7,626 bases of DNA from Methanobacteriota archaeon (GTDB lineage Archaea; Halobacteriota; Methanosarcinia; Methanosarcinales; Methanosarcinaceae), in assembly GCA_030837265.1 (NCBI GenBank), contig JAUPKV010000691.1:1-7626 (forward strand), given 5' to 3'. Position 1 is the stretch's first letter; every line of letters starts with the position of its first letter. Position numbers and translations under genes: made by a program. The notes under the pieces are model-generated. The model was not told the DNA's origin, searched no databases, and was given only the letters and a program-made list of their open reading frames with translations. This document shows positions 1 to 6,679 of the stretch, piece by piece.

Positions 1-33
1 GAGAAATCTTTCTTACGAAAAACCGGTATTTAG
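1..33 (+). CDS. 3' end of an upstream gene, probably ribosomal protein S19e
   Basis: The window opens inside a reading frame that continues to a TAG stop at 31-33; the visible residues are [10 protein letters not shown]. The next gene starts only 10 nt later, so the two are probably co-transcribed. S19e commonly sits directly upstream of the PDCD5 gene in archaea, and its C-terminus usually contains a stretch like 'GRSFLD', which the visible 'EKSFLRK' loosely resembles. The identity is therefore an inference from gene order and a short resemblance. Ten residues cannot prove the family, though the presence of an open frame ending here is clear. Confidence 0.4.
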   Translation, partial: EKSFLRKTGI

Positions 34-39
34 GGTGAT
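34..39 (+). promoter_or_regulatory. Shine-Dalgarno of the PDCD5 gene
   Basis: GGTGAT is complementary to the archaeal 16S 3' end and ends 4 nt before ATG 44. It overlaps the alternative upstream GTG at 35, which argues that ATG 44 is the real start. Confidence 0.7.
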
Positions 40-43
40 AGCC

Positions 44-394
44 ATGTCTACTGACGACGAATTAGAAGAACTCCGAAGGAGACGGCTTGCAGAGATCCAG
101 AGACAGCAGGCACAGCAGCCCGATGTGCAGGCAGCTTACCAGCAGGAACAGGCCAGAGCTGAAATGGATGCACAGAAGCAGGCTATCCTGAGGCAAATTC
201 TGACCCCCGAAGCTAGAGAGCGCCTGACTACTCTGAAGATGTCACGGCCAGCCTTTGTGGAGCAGATCGAGATGCAACTGATCTCGCTTGCGCAGAGTGG
301 ACGACTCCCGTCTCAAATCGACGATGAAAAACTTAAAACACTCCTGATAAAGATGCAGCCAAAAAAGCGTAAGACGTCTATAACCCGGGTTTAA
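44..394 (+). CDS. PDCD5-family DNA/RNA-binding protein (116 aa)
   Basis: Archaeal homologue of human PDCD5 (TFAR19), a small, mostly helical cytoplasmic protein annotated as a DNA-binding protein; its true role in archaea is unsettled. The N-terminus is a highly charged helix ([17 protein letters not shown], about residues 5-21), followed by a Gln/Ala-rich stretch. The family core is [17 protein letters not shown] (about residues 51-67) with a matching C-terminal helical bundle, and the tail is basic (KKRKTS). Length is typical. An in-frame GTG exists at 35, but GGTGAT at 34-39 is a good Shine-Dalgarno placed 4 nt before ATG 44, which decides the start. It lies between the probable S19e end and a PP-loop gene 5 nt downstream, as in many archaeal genomes. 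Confidence 0.92.
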   Translation: MSTDDELEELRRRRLAEIQRQQAQQPDVQAAYQQEQARAEMDAQKQAILRQILTPEARERLTTLKMSRPAFVEQIEMQLISLAQSGRLPSQIDDEKLKTLLIKMQPKKRKTSITRV

Positions 395-399
395 GTACG

Positions 400-1032
400 A
401 TGAAAGTTTCGGTCCTTTTTAGTGGTGGTAAGGACAGTTCACTTGCTGCCTTTCTAATGGAACCGTTTTTTGAGGTCGAACTTGTAACCTGCAGTTTTGG
501 CTTGCTTCCCAATGGAGAGCTAGCGGCAAAGGCTGCAAAAGAGCTACAGTTTCCGCATAGAGTTCTCATTATCGAACAGGAAACACTTGAAAAAGCATAT
601 GATAAAATAATGAGGGATGGGTTCCCAAAAAGTGCTATCAATTATATCCATGAGAAAGCAGTAGAAACTCTTGCTTTGGATCCCGAGGTAAATTTAATTG
701 CTGACGGCACCAGGAGAGATGACAGGGTTCCTGTGCTCTCGATTTCTCAGGTAAGGAGTATTGAAGACCGACTGGGAGTTCAATATATTTGCCCCTTGAA
801 AGGATACGGTAAAAAAACCTTGAGTGCTCTTGTTGAGAGATACCTGAGAATTGAAGAAGGACCCAGTGAAATTATCCAAAAAGCGGATTATGAAACTGAG
901 CTCAGGGAGCTTATCAAACAGAGGCACAGTGCTGAGAAAGTAAAAGAACTGTTTCCTGCCCATATCCAATCCCATGTGCTTTCGAGAAAAGAATTGGTTT
1001 TAAGAAGCTTGGAAGATCAGGAAGTTTTCTGA
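400..1032 (+). CDS. PP-loop ATP pyrophosphatase family protein (COG2117-like, 210 aa)
   Basis: Member of the adenine-nucleotide alpha-hydrolase (PP-loop) superfamily, whose enzymes activate a substrate by adenylation with release of pyrophosphate, as in tRNA thiolation and diphthamide amidation. The PP-loop SGGKDSS is at residues 8-14, right after the first beta strand. A second conserved block, ADGTRRDDRVP, is at about 101-111, followed by an ICPLKGYGKKT segment. I recognise it as the archaeal group sometimes annotated as a predicted subunit of a tRNA 2-thiouridylate methyltransferase; its substrate is not known to me. ATG 400 lies 5 nt after the PDCD5 stop, so translation is probably coupled, although no strong Shine-Dalgarno is visible. 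Its place beside ribosomal genes suggests an RNA- or translation-related substrate, which is inference. Confidence 0.85.
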   Translation: MKVSVLFSGGKDSSLAAFLMEPFFEVELVTCSFGLLPNGELAAKAAKELQFPHRVLIIEQETLEKAYDKIMRDGFPKSAINYIHEKAVETLALDPEVNLIADGTRRDDRVPVLSISQVRSIEDRLGVQYICPLKGYGKKTLSALVERYLRIEEGPSEIIQKADYETELRELIKQRHSAEKVKELFPAHIQSHVLSRKELVLRSLEDQEVF

Positions 1033-1390
<358 letters not shown>

Positions 1391-1408
1391 GTGAGGTAGG
1401 TGGGAAAA

Positions 1409-1678
1409 ATGGCAGATGATACAGTAAAGGAACAAATCTATACTATCCCCCTTAGAGTTGTAAAGAGCGTACCTTCATGGAAAAGAGCAAACAGGGCAGT
1501 TATTGAAGTAAGGAACTATCTTGTAAGGCACATGAAAGTTGAGCTCGTGCAGATTAAGCTGGATAGCTCAATCAATGAGCACCTCTGGGAAAGAGGCTGC
1601 GAAAAGCCTCCTCTCTCCGTCCGGGTCAGAGCTGTGAAATTCGCAGATGGCGAAGTCCAGGTAGAACTCGCCCAGTAA
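1409..1678 (+). CDS. rpl31e: 50S ribosomal protein L31e (89 aa)
   Basis: Large-subunit protein located near the rim of the exit tunnel, where nascent-chain factors dock. The product begins [16 protein letters not shown]. The region [20 protein letters not shown] (residues 24-43) and the signature [17 protein letters not shown] (59-75) are typical of L31e. ATG 1409 is preceded by AGGTGG at 1398-1403 with a 5-nt spacer, so the in-frame GTG at 1400 that overlaps this site is unlikely to be used. The gene lies 18 nt after L39e and 27 nt before eIF6 on the same strand, consistent with one transcript. Confidence 0.97.
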   Translation: MADDTVKEQIYTIPLRVVKSVPSWKRANRAVIEVRNYLVRHMKVELVQIKLDSSINEHLWERGCEKPPLSVRVRAVKFADGEVQVELAQ

Positions 1679-1705
1679 AATATCAGAAAACTGAAGCTAA
1701 GGAAC

Positions 1706-2365
1706 ATGATTCGAACAGTGGATATCTACGATACCCCAATGATTGGGGTATTTGCAACATGCACGGAAGATGTTGTTCTCATCCCCCCCAATACAAAACC
1801 GGAGACCTGTGCTTTACTTGAAAATTCGCTTAACGTAAGAGTAGTTGAGACTATTGTGAATGGAAGCGTTGTAGTAGGGGCTCTCTCCAGGGGGAATTCA
1901 AACGGTTTTCTGGTATCGTATGGAACCGACACCGATGAGCTACAAAAATTAACCGGAGTTCAGGTAAAAATCCTCCCCGATAAATTAAATGCAGTAGGTA
2001 ACATTGTGCTAGCAAACGATTTTGCAGCCCTTGTTCATCCGGAATTATCTGATAGAGCTATTGAAGCTATCGCTGAAACTCTTAAAGTCGAAGTTTATAG
2101 GGGAACAATTGCCGGAATGAAAAATGTAGGGATGGCAGGAGTCATCACTAATCAAGGGCTTCTGGTACACCCGAAAGTGACACTTTTGGAAAGAGAAAAT
2201 CTGGAAAGTATCTTCAAACTTCCGGTAAATATAGGGACTACGAACTTTGGGACCCAGATGTTAGGCTCAGGCGTGCTTGCTAACTCAAAGGGCTATCTGG
2301 CAGGTGCGGAGACTACAGGACCCGAACTTGGGAGAATTGAAGAAGCACTGGGATTCATAGAATGA
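1706..2365 (+). CDS. eif6: Translation initiation factor 6, aIF6/eIF6 (219 aa)
   Basis: Anti-association factor that binds the large ribosomal subunit and blocks joining to the small subunit during biogenesis and recycling. The protein shows the five-fold repeated fold of the family: related segments appear at about residues 12-28 ([11 protein letters not shown]), 57-73 ([17 protein letters not shown]), 94-113 ([20 protein letters not shown]), 140-157 ([18 protein letters not shown]) and 187-200 ([14 protein letters not shown]). Length of about 220 aa is standard. The start [14 protein letters not shown] matches the family; the Shine-Dalgarno is weak (AAGGA just upstream), so translation may depend partly on the L31e gene 27 nt before it. 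An 82-nt spacer separates it from LX. Confidence 0.96.
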   Translation: MIRTVDIYDTPMIGVFATCTEDVVLIPPNTKPETCALLENSLNVRVVETIVNGSVVVGALSRGNSNGFLVSYGTDTDELQKLTGVQVKILPDKLNAVGNIVLANDFAALVHPELSDRAIEAIAETLKVEVYRGTIAGMKNVGMAGVITNQGLLVHPKVTLLERENLESIFKLPVNIGTTNFGTQMLGSGVLANSKGYLAGAETTGPELGRIEEALGFIE

Positions 2366-2447
2366 TACTCTACCCTGAGCTAGTATCCAAAGTTAACTAT
2401 CTATCTATCTGTTCCGAAATAAAGCTACGGCGTGAATGGTGACCGAG

Positions 2448-2624
2448 ATGAAGAATTTTATAGTAAAAGGCAAGTTTATAGCAGGAACTAACTGGGAAAA
2501 CTTCACAAAGAAAGTTGAAAGTCAGAACGAAAAGAATGCAACAGATAAGGTATATTCAATCTTCGGAAGCAAGCATGGTATTAAAAGAAGTCAGATCCAG
2601 ATCGAAAGCATTTCTGAGGAGTGA
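2448..2624 (+). CDS. rpl18a: 50S ribosomal protein LX / L20a (L18a family, 58 aa)
   Basis: Archaeal large-subunit protein LX, equivalent to one repeat of eukaryotic L18a (eL20). The start [13 protein letters not shown], the central [15 protein letters not shown] (residues 30-44) and [10 protein letters not shown] (46-55) are the family pattern. Two in-frame ATGs exist, at 2436 and 2448. I choose 2448 because GGTGA at 2438-2442 sits 5 nt upstream and homologues begin at 'MK-F-V-KGKF'. The stop lies 5 nt before the prefoldin start, and the last codons (GAGGAG, 2616-2621) double as the prefoldin Shine-Dalgarno, so the two genes are tightly coupled. Confidence 0.93.
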   Translation: MKNFIVKGKFIAGTNWENFTKKVESQNEKNATDKVYSIFGSKHGIKRSQIQIESISEE

Positions 2625-2629
2625 AGATC

Positions 2630-3064
2630 ATGGCAAATGTCAGTGAAGACGATTTAAGGAATCTGGCGGCCAGGTATCAGGAATTCCAGAGGCAGGCCGA
2701 AGCCTTGAGACAGGAAATGAATGTAATTCAGGCTTCCATTGCAAACTGCGATCAGACAATCGTAACAATCAACGAACTGAAAGCGGCCACTGTTGAGGGC
2801 AAGACTGCCGAAACTATGGTTCCTGTAGGCTATGGTTCATATGCTCATGCGGAAATAAAAAATGTAGACAAGATCATTGTAAATCTGGGATCCGGTTTCA
2901 GTGCAGAAAAGACCGCAGATGAAGCTATTGAGACATTGAACCGCCGTAAAGAGCAGCTTACTAAAATTCTTGAACAAATGAATGCTTCACTGACTAAATT
3001 TGCACAGGGTATTCAAGCCCTGGAAGCTGAAGCTACAAGACTTCAGCAAGCTGGCCTGGTGTGA
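2630..3064 (+). CDS. pfdA: Prefoldin subunit alpha (144 aa)
   Basis: Subunit of the hexameric (two alpha, four beta) prefoldin chaperone that captures unfolded proteins and passes them to the thermosome. The N-terminal coiled coil (about residues 5-46) is rich in Gln, Glu and Ala heptads. The middle holds the beta-hairpin region with ETMVPVGYGSYAHAEI (about 64-79) and VIVNLGSG-like IIVNLGSGFSAEKTADEAI (about 85-103), typical of the alpha subunit. A second coiled coil fills the C-terminus (about 103-142). ATG 2630 is preferred to GTG 2621 because GAGGAG at 2616-2621 is 8 nt upstream. The beta subunit gene is not in this window. Gene order LX-pfdA-ftsY is conserved in many archaea. Confidence 0.95.
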   Translation: MANVSEDDLRNLAARYQEFQRQAEALRQEMNVIQASIANCDQTIVTINELKAATVEGKTAETMVPVGYGSYAHAEIKNVDKIIVNLGSGFSAEKTADEAIETLNRRKEQLTKILEQMNASLTKFAQGIQALEAEATRLQQAGLV

Positions 3065-3136
3065 GAAAGCCCAGCTCGGAAGAAATCTCAAAATTAGTTT
3101 AAGAGAAGCCAGAAATAAATTCAAAACGTTTTCAAG

Positions 3137-3165
3137 AATTAACTTTTATTTAAATTAACTTTTAT
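3137..3165 (+). promoter_or_regulatory. Duplicated TATA-like promoter element upstream of ftsY
   Basis: The 13-mer AATTAACTTTTAT occurs twice, at 3137-3149 and 3153-3165, in the 135-nt gap between pfdA and ftsY. Each copy contains a TATA-like core. Counting about 25 nt from the first copy puts transcription start near 3172, which leaves room for the ribosome site at 3187. The second copy would start transcripts almost on that site. This suggests ftsY can be transcribed separately from the ribosomal block. Confidence 0.5.
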
Positions 3166-3186
3166 CTATTTTTCATTGAATCTCTC

Positions 3187-3192
3187 CGGGTG
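3187..3192 (+). promoter_or_regulatory. Shine-Dalgarno that fixes the ftsY start
   Basis: GGGTGG at 3187-3192 lies 7 nt before GTG 3200. It is downstream of the in-frame TTG at 3176, so it supports initiation at GTG 3200 and not at TTG. Confidence 0.6.
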
Positions 3193-3199
3193 GAATGCT

Positions 3200-4513
3200 G
3201 TGTTTAACAAATTCAAAGAGAAACTAGGGAATTTTAAAAAAGCACTCATTGGTACGATTGATAAAAAAGCAATAACTACCGAGCCCGTACCAGATGAAGA
3301 GGACTTTGAAGAAGATTTTGAAGAGGATCTTGAAGAAGATCTTGAAGAAGAGATCGAACCTGTTTTTGAAGAAACTAAATCTACAGCACTCCCGGAAGAG
3401 AAAAAATTTGAAGATTTCAAGCCTGCTAAGCTTGAAACCAAACCTGCAGAACCGGTAGTAACAAAGTCTTCGACTGTCGAGATAGAAGAAAAGAAAAAAG
3501 CAGACTATAAAAGAAAGGTTGAAGAAAAAAAGAGAGAAGCCCAGCTTAAAATTGAGCACGAAAAAGCACAGGAAGAGAAAAAACCCGAGGAGAAAAAATC
3601 TTTTTTCAAAAAGGTTACTTCAAAGGTCGGACTTGCTCAAAAGGCAAAAGCCCTGGTCTTCAATAGAGAAGTCTACCTGAGTGAAAAGGACCTTGAAGAG
3701 CCTCTATGGGATCTTGAGATGGGACTTCTTGAAAGTGATCTTGCTCTCACTGTTTCCGAAGCAATTGTGAACTCCGTGAAAAAACAGCTCACAGGTACCA
3801 CAAAACATATTGGCAGTGATACCGGAGAAGTTGTAGAGGCAGCTCTGAGAAAAGCCATTCTGGACATAGTCTCGGCTAATACTATTGATTTTGATGAGTA
3901 TGTAGAACGTATAGAAAGACCTGTTCATATTGTATTTGTCGGAATTAACGGAACAGGAAAAACAACCTCTATAGCTAAATTAACCCACAGGTTGCTCAAA
4001 TCAGATCATACCGTGATCCTGGCTGCAGGAGATACTTTCAGGGCAGGCGCAATCGATCAGCTTGGAATCCACGCAAGCCGGCTGGGAGTGAAAATGATAA
4101 AGCACCAGGCGGGGGCCGACCCGGCAGCAGTTATTTACGACGCCGTCCAGTATGCAAAAGCCCATAAAATAGATTTTGTGCTCTCTGACACTGCAGGCCG
4201 CATGCATACGAACCTGAATCTTATGTCTCAGATGGAAAAGATCTGCAGGGTAAGCACTCCGGATCTCATAATTTTTGTGGATGAAGCAGTCGCAGGAAAT
4301 GACGCAGTCGAAAGAGCTGCACAGTTCAACGAAGCCGTGCCAATTGACGGATCCATCCTGACAAAAATCGATGCTGATGCCAAAGGAGGAGCAGCAATAT
4401 CCATTGCCTATATAACAGGCAAGCCCATTCTCTTTTTCGGCATAGGTCAGCGCTATGAAGATATTAAAAAATTCGACCCCAATTGGTTTGTAGATCAACT
4501 TTTTAACTCGTAA
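3200..4513 (+). CDS. ftsY: Signal recognition particle receptor FtsY (437 aa)
   Basis: GTPase that receives SRP-ribosome complexes at the membrane through its NG domain. Residues 1 to about 150 are a charged, low-complexity A domain with a strongly acidic run (33-52) and then Lys/Glu-rich segments. The N domain runs from about 158 (VYLSEKDLEEPLWDLEMGLL). G-domain motifs are complete: GINGTGKTT (248-256), DTFRAGAIDQL (from 278), DTAGR (330-334), TKID (388-391) with DAKGG (393-397), and the closing FFGIGQRYEDIKKFDPNWF. GTG 3200 gives MFNKFKEKLG, like other archaeal FtsY starts; TTG 3176 would add eight residues without a ribosome site. It is longer than many archaeal FtsYs because of the extended A domain. 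SRP54 and 7S RNA are not in this window. Confidence 0.96.
   Translation: MFNKFKEKLGNFKKALIGTIDKKAITTEPVPDEEDFEEDFEEDLEEDLEEEIEPVFEETKSTALPEEKKFEDFKPAKLETKPAEPVVTKSSTVEIEEKKKADYKRKVEEKKREAQLKIEHEKAQEEKKPEEKKSFFKKVTSKVGLAQKAKALVFNREVYLSEKDLEEPLWDLEMGLLESDLALTVSEAIVNSVKKQLTGTTKHIGSDTGEVVEAALRKAILDIVSANTIDFDEYVERIERPVHIVFVGINGTGKTTSIAKLTHRLLKSDHTVILAAGDTFRAGAIDQLGIHASRLGVKMIKHQAGADPAAVIYDAVQYAKAHKIDFVLSDTAGRMHTNLNLMSQMEKICRVSTPDLIIFVDEAVAGNDAVERAAQFNEAVPIDGSILTKIDADAKGGAAISIAYITGKPILFFGIGQRYEDIKKFDPNWFVDQLFNS
3296..3355 (+). repeat. Five tandem 12-bp repeats encoding EED(F/L) in ftsY
   Basis: The unit GAAGA(A/G)GA(T/C)(T/C)TT repeats at 3296, 3308, 3320, 3332 and 3344, giving EEDF, EEDF, EEDL, EEDL and a diverged EEEI. 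The period is in frame, so unit gain or loss would lengthen or shorten the acidic region without breaking the gene. Confidence 0.85.
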
Positions 4514-4523
4514 AAAATGATCC

Positions 4524-4536
4524 GCGCTATAAGCGC
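4524..4536. terminator. Short hairpin between convergent ftsY and pspC
   Basis: GCGCT-ATA-AGCGC forms a perfect 5-bp stem with a 3-nt loop, 10 nt after the ftsY stop. No long T run follows on either strand, so termination activity is uncertain. A second tight inverted repeat, TATTGG-T-CCAATA, lies at 4570-4582 in the same gap. Confidence 0.35.
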
Positions 4537-4596
4537 TTCTAAGGGAAAATGATAGTTATACGAACGAATTATTGGTCCAATAGATATTCCAGGATT

Positions 4597-4782
4597 TTAA
4601 TAAGGTTCTTCAGGAATTATAATTACTGCTATGATGTAAGCAATTATTCCTGCTCCCCAGAATAAAGACACAAGCAACCAAAGCAGCCTTACAATTGTTG
4701 GATCGATATTAGTATAATCAGCTATGCCACCACAAACTCCTGCAATAATTCTATGGGTCCTTGATCTGTATAGTCTTTTCAT
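4597..4782 (-). CDS. PspC-domain small membrane protein (61 aa)
   Basis: Single PspC domain, named after bacterial phage shock protein C; in archaea these short versions have no settled role, and envelope-stress functions are known only for bacterial members. The N-terminal RLYRSRTHRIIAGVCGGIADY (residues 3-23) with the conserved AGVCGGIA core, the NIDPTIVRLLW segment (25-35) and one hydrophobic membrane helix (about 33-57) ending in IIIPEEPY are the full family pattern. ATG 4782 is preceded by GGAGTGG (4793-4787 on this strand) with a 4-nt spacer. No PspA or stress regulator lies beside it. The upstream neighbour on the same strand is the DUF523-DUF1722 gene, 100 nt away. Confidence 0.92.
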   Translation of the reverse strand: MKRLYRSRTHRIIAGVCGGIADYTNIDPTIVRLLWLLVSLFWGAGIIAYIIAVIIIPEEPY

Positions 4783-4852
4783 TTGACCACTCCATCTGTT
4801 TGATTAATTCTTTTGAACTTAGAGTGCCTTGGCAAGTACTCAATAGTAGATT

Positions 4853-4871
4853 GATTATATACGATTTATAA
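4853..4871 (-). promoter_or_regulatory. Candidate TATA promoter of the PspC gene
   Basis: Read on the minus strand, this stretch gives TTATAAATCGTATATAATC, two overlapping TATA-like boxes. Transcription would begin near 4832-4842, leaving a leader of about 50-60 nt. This suggests independent expression from the gene upstream. Confidence 0.45.
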
Positions 4872-4882
4872 GTAACTCAGCT

Positions 4883-5911
4883 TTAACCATTTCGCAAATT
4901 ATTTCCATTAGATAAATCTCCCAATAAAACTCCTTTCCAGAGATCCTCTCTTAGTTGAGATTCAACCGGATCCACTTCTAATAAATCTTCAGGATAGGGC
5001 TCGAAAAAAGTTTGTTGCATAAGATACTGGTCCTCAAAACGCACTATCCACGACCTTATTATATTTATTGAAGGGCAGAGAGAAGTTTTTCCTTCCCTGT
5101 ATTTCTGGATCCAGTCTAAAAACAGAGTTTTTTCTCGACTTAAAAGCTGGTCCGAAAAGTGACCGAAAGCATGCATGAGCACATTAATGCTCGAAGAGTA
5201 TTTCAGAGGCATGGAAAAGGCACGGTAGAGGTGCGTTTCGTATTCGGAAATCAACTCTTTAAAGGGTTTGTTTTCTTTATTTGCGGCTATTGTTCCCATT
5301 TTACGGAGTTCGGCCTGATTGTAAGCCATGAGCAGGTATTTGTTTTCTGTATGAAACTTGATGAGGCCTTTCATGCTCCCTTCCGATTTGGTTTTCCGAA
5401 AAGCTGCAAGTGTAAAGAGTTTAGTCAGGAAGTGCTCTTTTATCCGGGCATTTCTGAGCCTTCCTTCATCCTCAATAGGGAGAAAAGGATATCTACCCAG
5501 GACTGCTTTCCCGAAAAATCCTGACGTTTTCTCAATTGCTCCTGATTTACCGGTAGTGGGATAGACTTTCACATCTTTAATCCCACAGGAAGGAGACCTG
5601 AATTTCAGGATAAAACCGTCAACATCGCTTGCAGAATCGAGAAAATCAGTACAAAAAGTCTTCATGTCCTCAGTAACATCCCTGCCGGTAGCTGGCTGCA
5701 CAAGCTGTTGTACTCCTTTATCGAGAATTATCCGCACTGGCTTTCTTGGGACCCCAAGCCCGATTTCCATTTCTGCACAAACAGGTAGAAAATCAACATA
5801 TTCCCTGAGTTTTGCCACTATCGGACTTCTTATTATATCTCCGTTATACCGGCAGTGATCAAATTCGAGGCATTTACTGACGATGACTCTCGGTCTTGCG
5901 AATTCTCTCAT
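4883..5911 (-). CDS. DUF523-DUF1722 protein, RudS-like tRNA 4-thiouridine desulfidase candidate (342 aa)
   Basis: The N-terminal half is DUF523 (TudS family), which uses a [4Fe-4S] cluster to remove sulfur from thiouracil compounds. Candidate cluster cysteines are C14 in VSKCLEFDHCRYNGD, C45 in PVCAEMEIGLGVPR and C109 in SPSCG; the acidic E47 fits the catalytic position of the family. The C-terminal half is DUF1722 (as in E. coli YbgA), with FHTENKYLLMAYNQAELRKMG, a SSINVLMHAFGHFSDQL block and YLMQQTFFEPYPEDL. This fusion is the architecture of bacterial RudS, reported to convert tRNA s4U back to U. I infer the same activity here. ATG 5911 fits family starts; TTG 5959 (11 nt after the thioredoxin stop) would add 16 residues, and neither has a strong Shine-Dalgarno. 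Confidence 0.88.
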   Translation of the reverse strand: MREFARPRVIVSKCLEFDHCRYNGDIIRSPIVAKLREYVDFLPVCAEMEIGLGVPRKPVRIILDKGVQQLVQPATGRDVTEDMKTFCTDFLDSASDVDGFILKFRSPSCGIKDVKVYPTTGKSGAIEKTSGFFGKAVLGRYPFLPIEDEGRLRNARIKEHFLTKLFTLAAFRKTKSEGSMKGLIKFHTENKYLLMAYNQAELRKMGTIAANKENKPFKELISEYETHLYRAFSMPLKYSSSINVLMHAFGHFSDQLLSREKTLFLDWIQKYREGKTSLCPSINIIRSWIVRFEDQYLMQQTFFEPYPEDLLEVDPVESQLREDLWKGVLLGDLSNGNNLRNG

Positions 5912-5969
5912 TAAACCCCATATAAAAAAGGGATTGCTAGCATAAATCACTTTTGACAAAGCAAGTTCT

Positions 5970-6479
5970 TTATTTGGACCTGCTTTTCTCCCTCCGGATT
6001 ACCGCAAGATCCAGAACTTTTTTAAACGTTTCTTCATCAGGGCCAGCAGTCTCATTATATCCAATGAGTTTTGCCTGGGATCTGTTCATGCTGATAGTCC
6101 CGTTCTCTTGCATATAGGTGTATGTTCCATTTTCCATACCAATTATTACACAGGAATCCGGAATTTCTTTAACTTCAAAATATTTTATAATTTCTGGACT
6201 CTGATCTACATCAATAGCTGCGATGGTCGCATTCCCTTCATAATCTGCAGCTAACTTTTCAAGTATAGGCTTCATTGACCGGCAATGTGGACACCATTTA
6301 GCTCCGATTTTCACAAAAACCGGGTTTTTCTGGAGGGATGAATTAATTTGCTCCAGTTGCTTAATTTCCACAACAGCACTTTTTCCAGCATTTCCTTGAG
6401 AGTGTAAGAGATTTTCAATACAGCCAGCCGTAAAAAGTACAACAGCAAGCAGTATCACTAATAATACTAGCTTTTTCAT
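5970..6479 (-). CDS. Lipoprotein thioredoxin-fold protein with WCPHC active site (169 aa)
   Basis: Secreted, membrane-anchored thiol-disulfide protein. Residues 1-20 form a lipoprotein-type signal: MKK, a hydrophobic run, then LFTAGC with C20 as the likely lipid attachment site. The thioredoxin fold starts at about 36; the active site is W62-C63-P64-H65-C66, and I107-P108 is the probable cis-proline. CPHC is the DsbA-type dipeptide, but the overall shape (FVKIGAKWCPHCRSMKP) is thioredoxin-like, so reductase or oxidase function cannot be told. Six N-X-S/T sequons (N46, N83, N117, N126, N132, N142) suggest glycosylation outside the cell. ATG 6479 follows AGGCGA, a weak ribosome site. The RudS-like gene follows closely and may share its transcript. 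Confidence 0.9.
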   Translation of the reverse strand: MKKLVLLVILLAVVLFTAGCIENLLHSQGNAGKSAVVEIKQLEQINSSLQKNPVFVKIGAKWCPHCRSMKPILEKLAADYEGNATIAAIDVDQSPEIIKYFEVKEIPDSCVIIGMENGTYTYMQENGTISMNRSQAKLIGYNETAGPDEETFKKVLDLAVIRREKSRSK

Positions 6480-6507
6480 CTGGTCGCCTATTCCCTTATT
6501 TTAATCA

Positions 6508-6542
6508 TTAAATCAAGTGTATTTTTTGACCTAATAAATCAA
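6508..6542 (-). promoter_or_regulatory. Candidate promoter region of the thioredoxin gene
   Basis: On the minus strand the sequence contains GATTTATTAGG (near 6531-6541) and GATTTAATGATT (near 6505-6516), both TATA-like. The first would start transcripts near 6510, about 30 nt before ATG 6479. It overlaps the edge of the inverted repeat at 6537-6561. Confidence 0.35.
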
Positions 6543-6561
6543 AATTTTGTCAATTTTGATT
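6537..6561. repeat. Perfect inverted repeat, 10-bp arms, 5-bp spacer
   Basis: Arms AATCAAAATT (6537-6546) and AATTTTGATT (6552-6561) flank TTGTC. The symmetry stops exactly at the arm ends. Its position just upstream of the thioredoxin gene and touching a TATA-like box fits an operator for a dimeric regulator; a transcript hairpin is the alternative, though the stem is weak in GC. Confidence 0.55.
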
Positions 6562-6660
6562 ATTAAAACAACAGGGAAATAGATAAAATTAGTCGAATGA
6601 ATTTTCCTGATAGTTATTAATTATAAATAAAACTTGCTCTGCCCGTACATATAAAAAACA

Positions 6661-6679
6661 AATGAGGCAAAACCTCATT
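6661..6679 (-). terminator. Hairpin with T run, minus-strand terminator
   Basis: On the minus strand AATGAGG-TTTTG-CCTCATT forms a 7-bp stem and is followed by TGTTTTTTAT. The stop codon of the decayed reading frame at 6680-6678 overlaps the stem, the usual layout of a gene end. On the plus strand no T run follows, so it should act on leftward transcripts. Confidence 0.6.

Noticed and set aside
2397..2410. CTAT repeated about 3.5 times between eIF6 and LX
   Set aside because: Too short and outside any gene or promoter feature to treat as a meaningful microsatellite.
3166..3559. Minus-strand frames rich in Ser or Phe opposite the ftsY acidic region
   Set aside because: These are the complement of the GAA/GAT-rich tandem repeats, which read as serine or phenylalanine runs; composition explains them.
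4001..4498. 165-codon minus-strand open frame inside ftsY
   Set aside because: It lies wholly opposite the GTPase domain of ftsY, whose motifs are complete. Its Cys-rich translation matches nothing I know, and it has no visible ribosome site.
4570..4582. TATTGG-T-CCAATA palindrome near the pspC stop
   Set aside because: A one-base centre cannot form an RNA hairpin of this stem length, and six-bp arms are weak evidence for an operator between two gene ends.
5159..5858. Several plus-strand frames opposite the DUF523-DUF1722 gene
   Set aside because: All are antisense to a protein with two recognisable domains; no ribosome sites or family features.
6572..6609. Imperfect inverted repeat CAGGGAAAT ... 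ATTTTCCTG
   Set aside because: Needs a G-T pair and a 20-nt loop; in AT-rich DNA this is not convincing as a structure.
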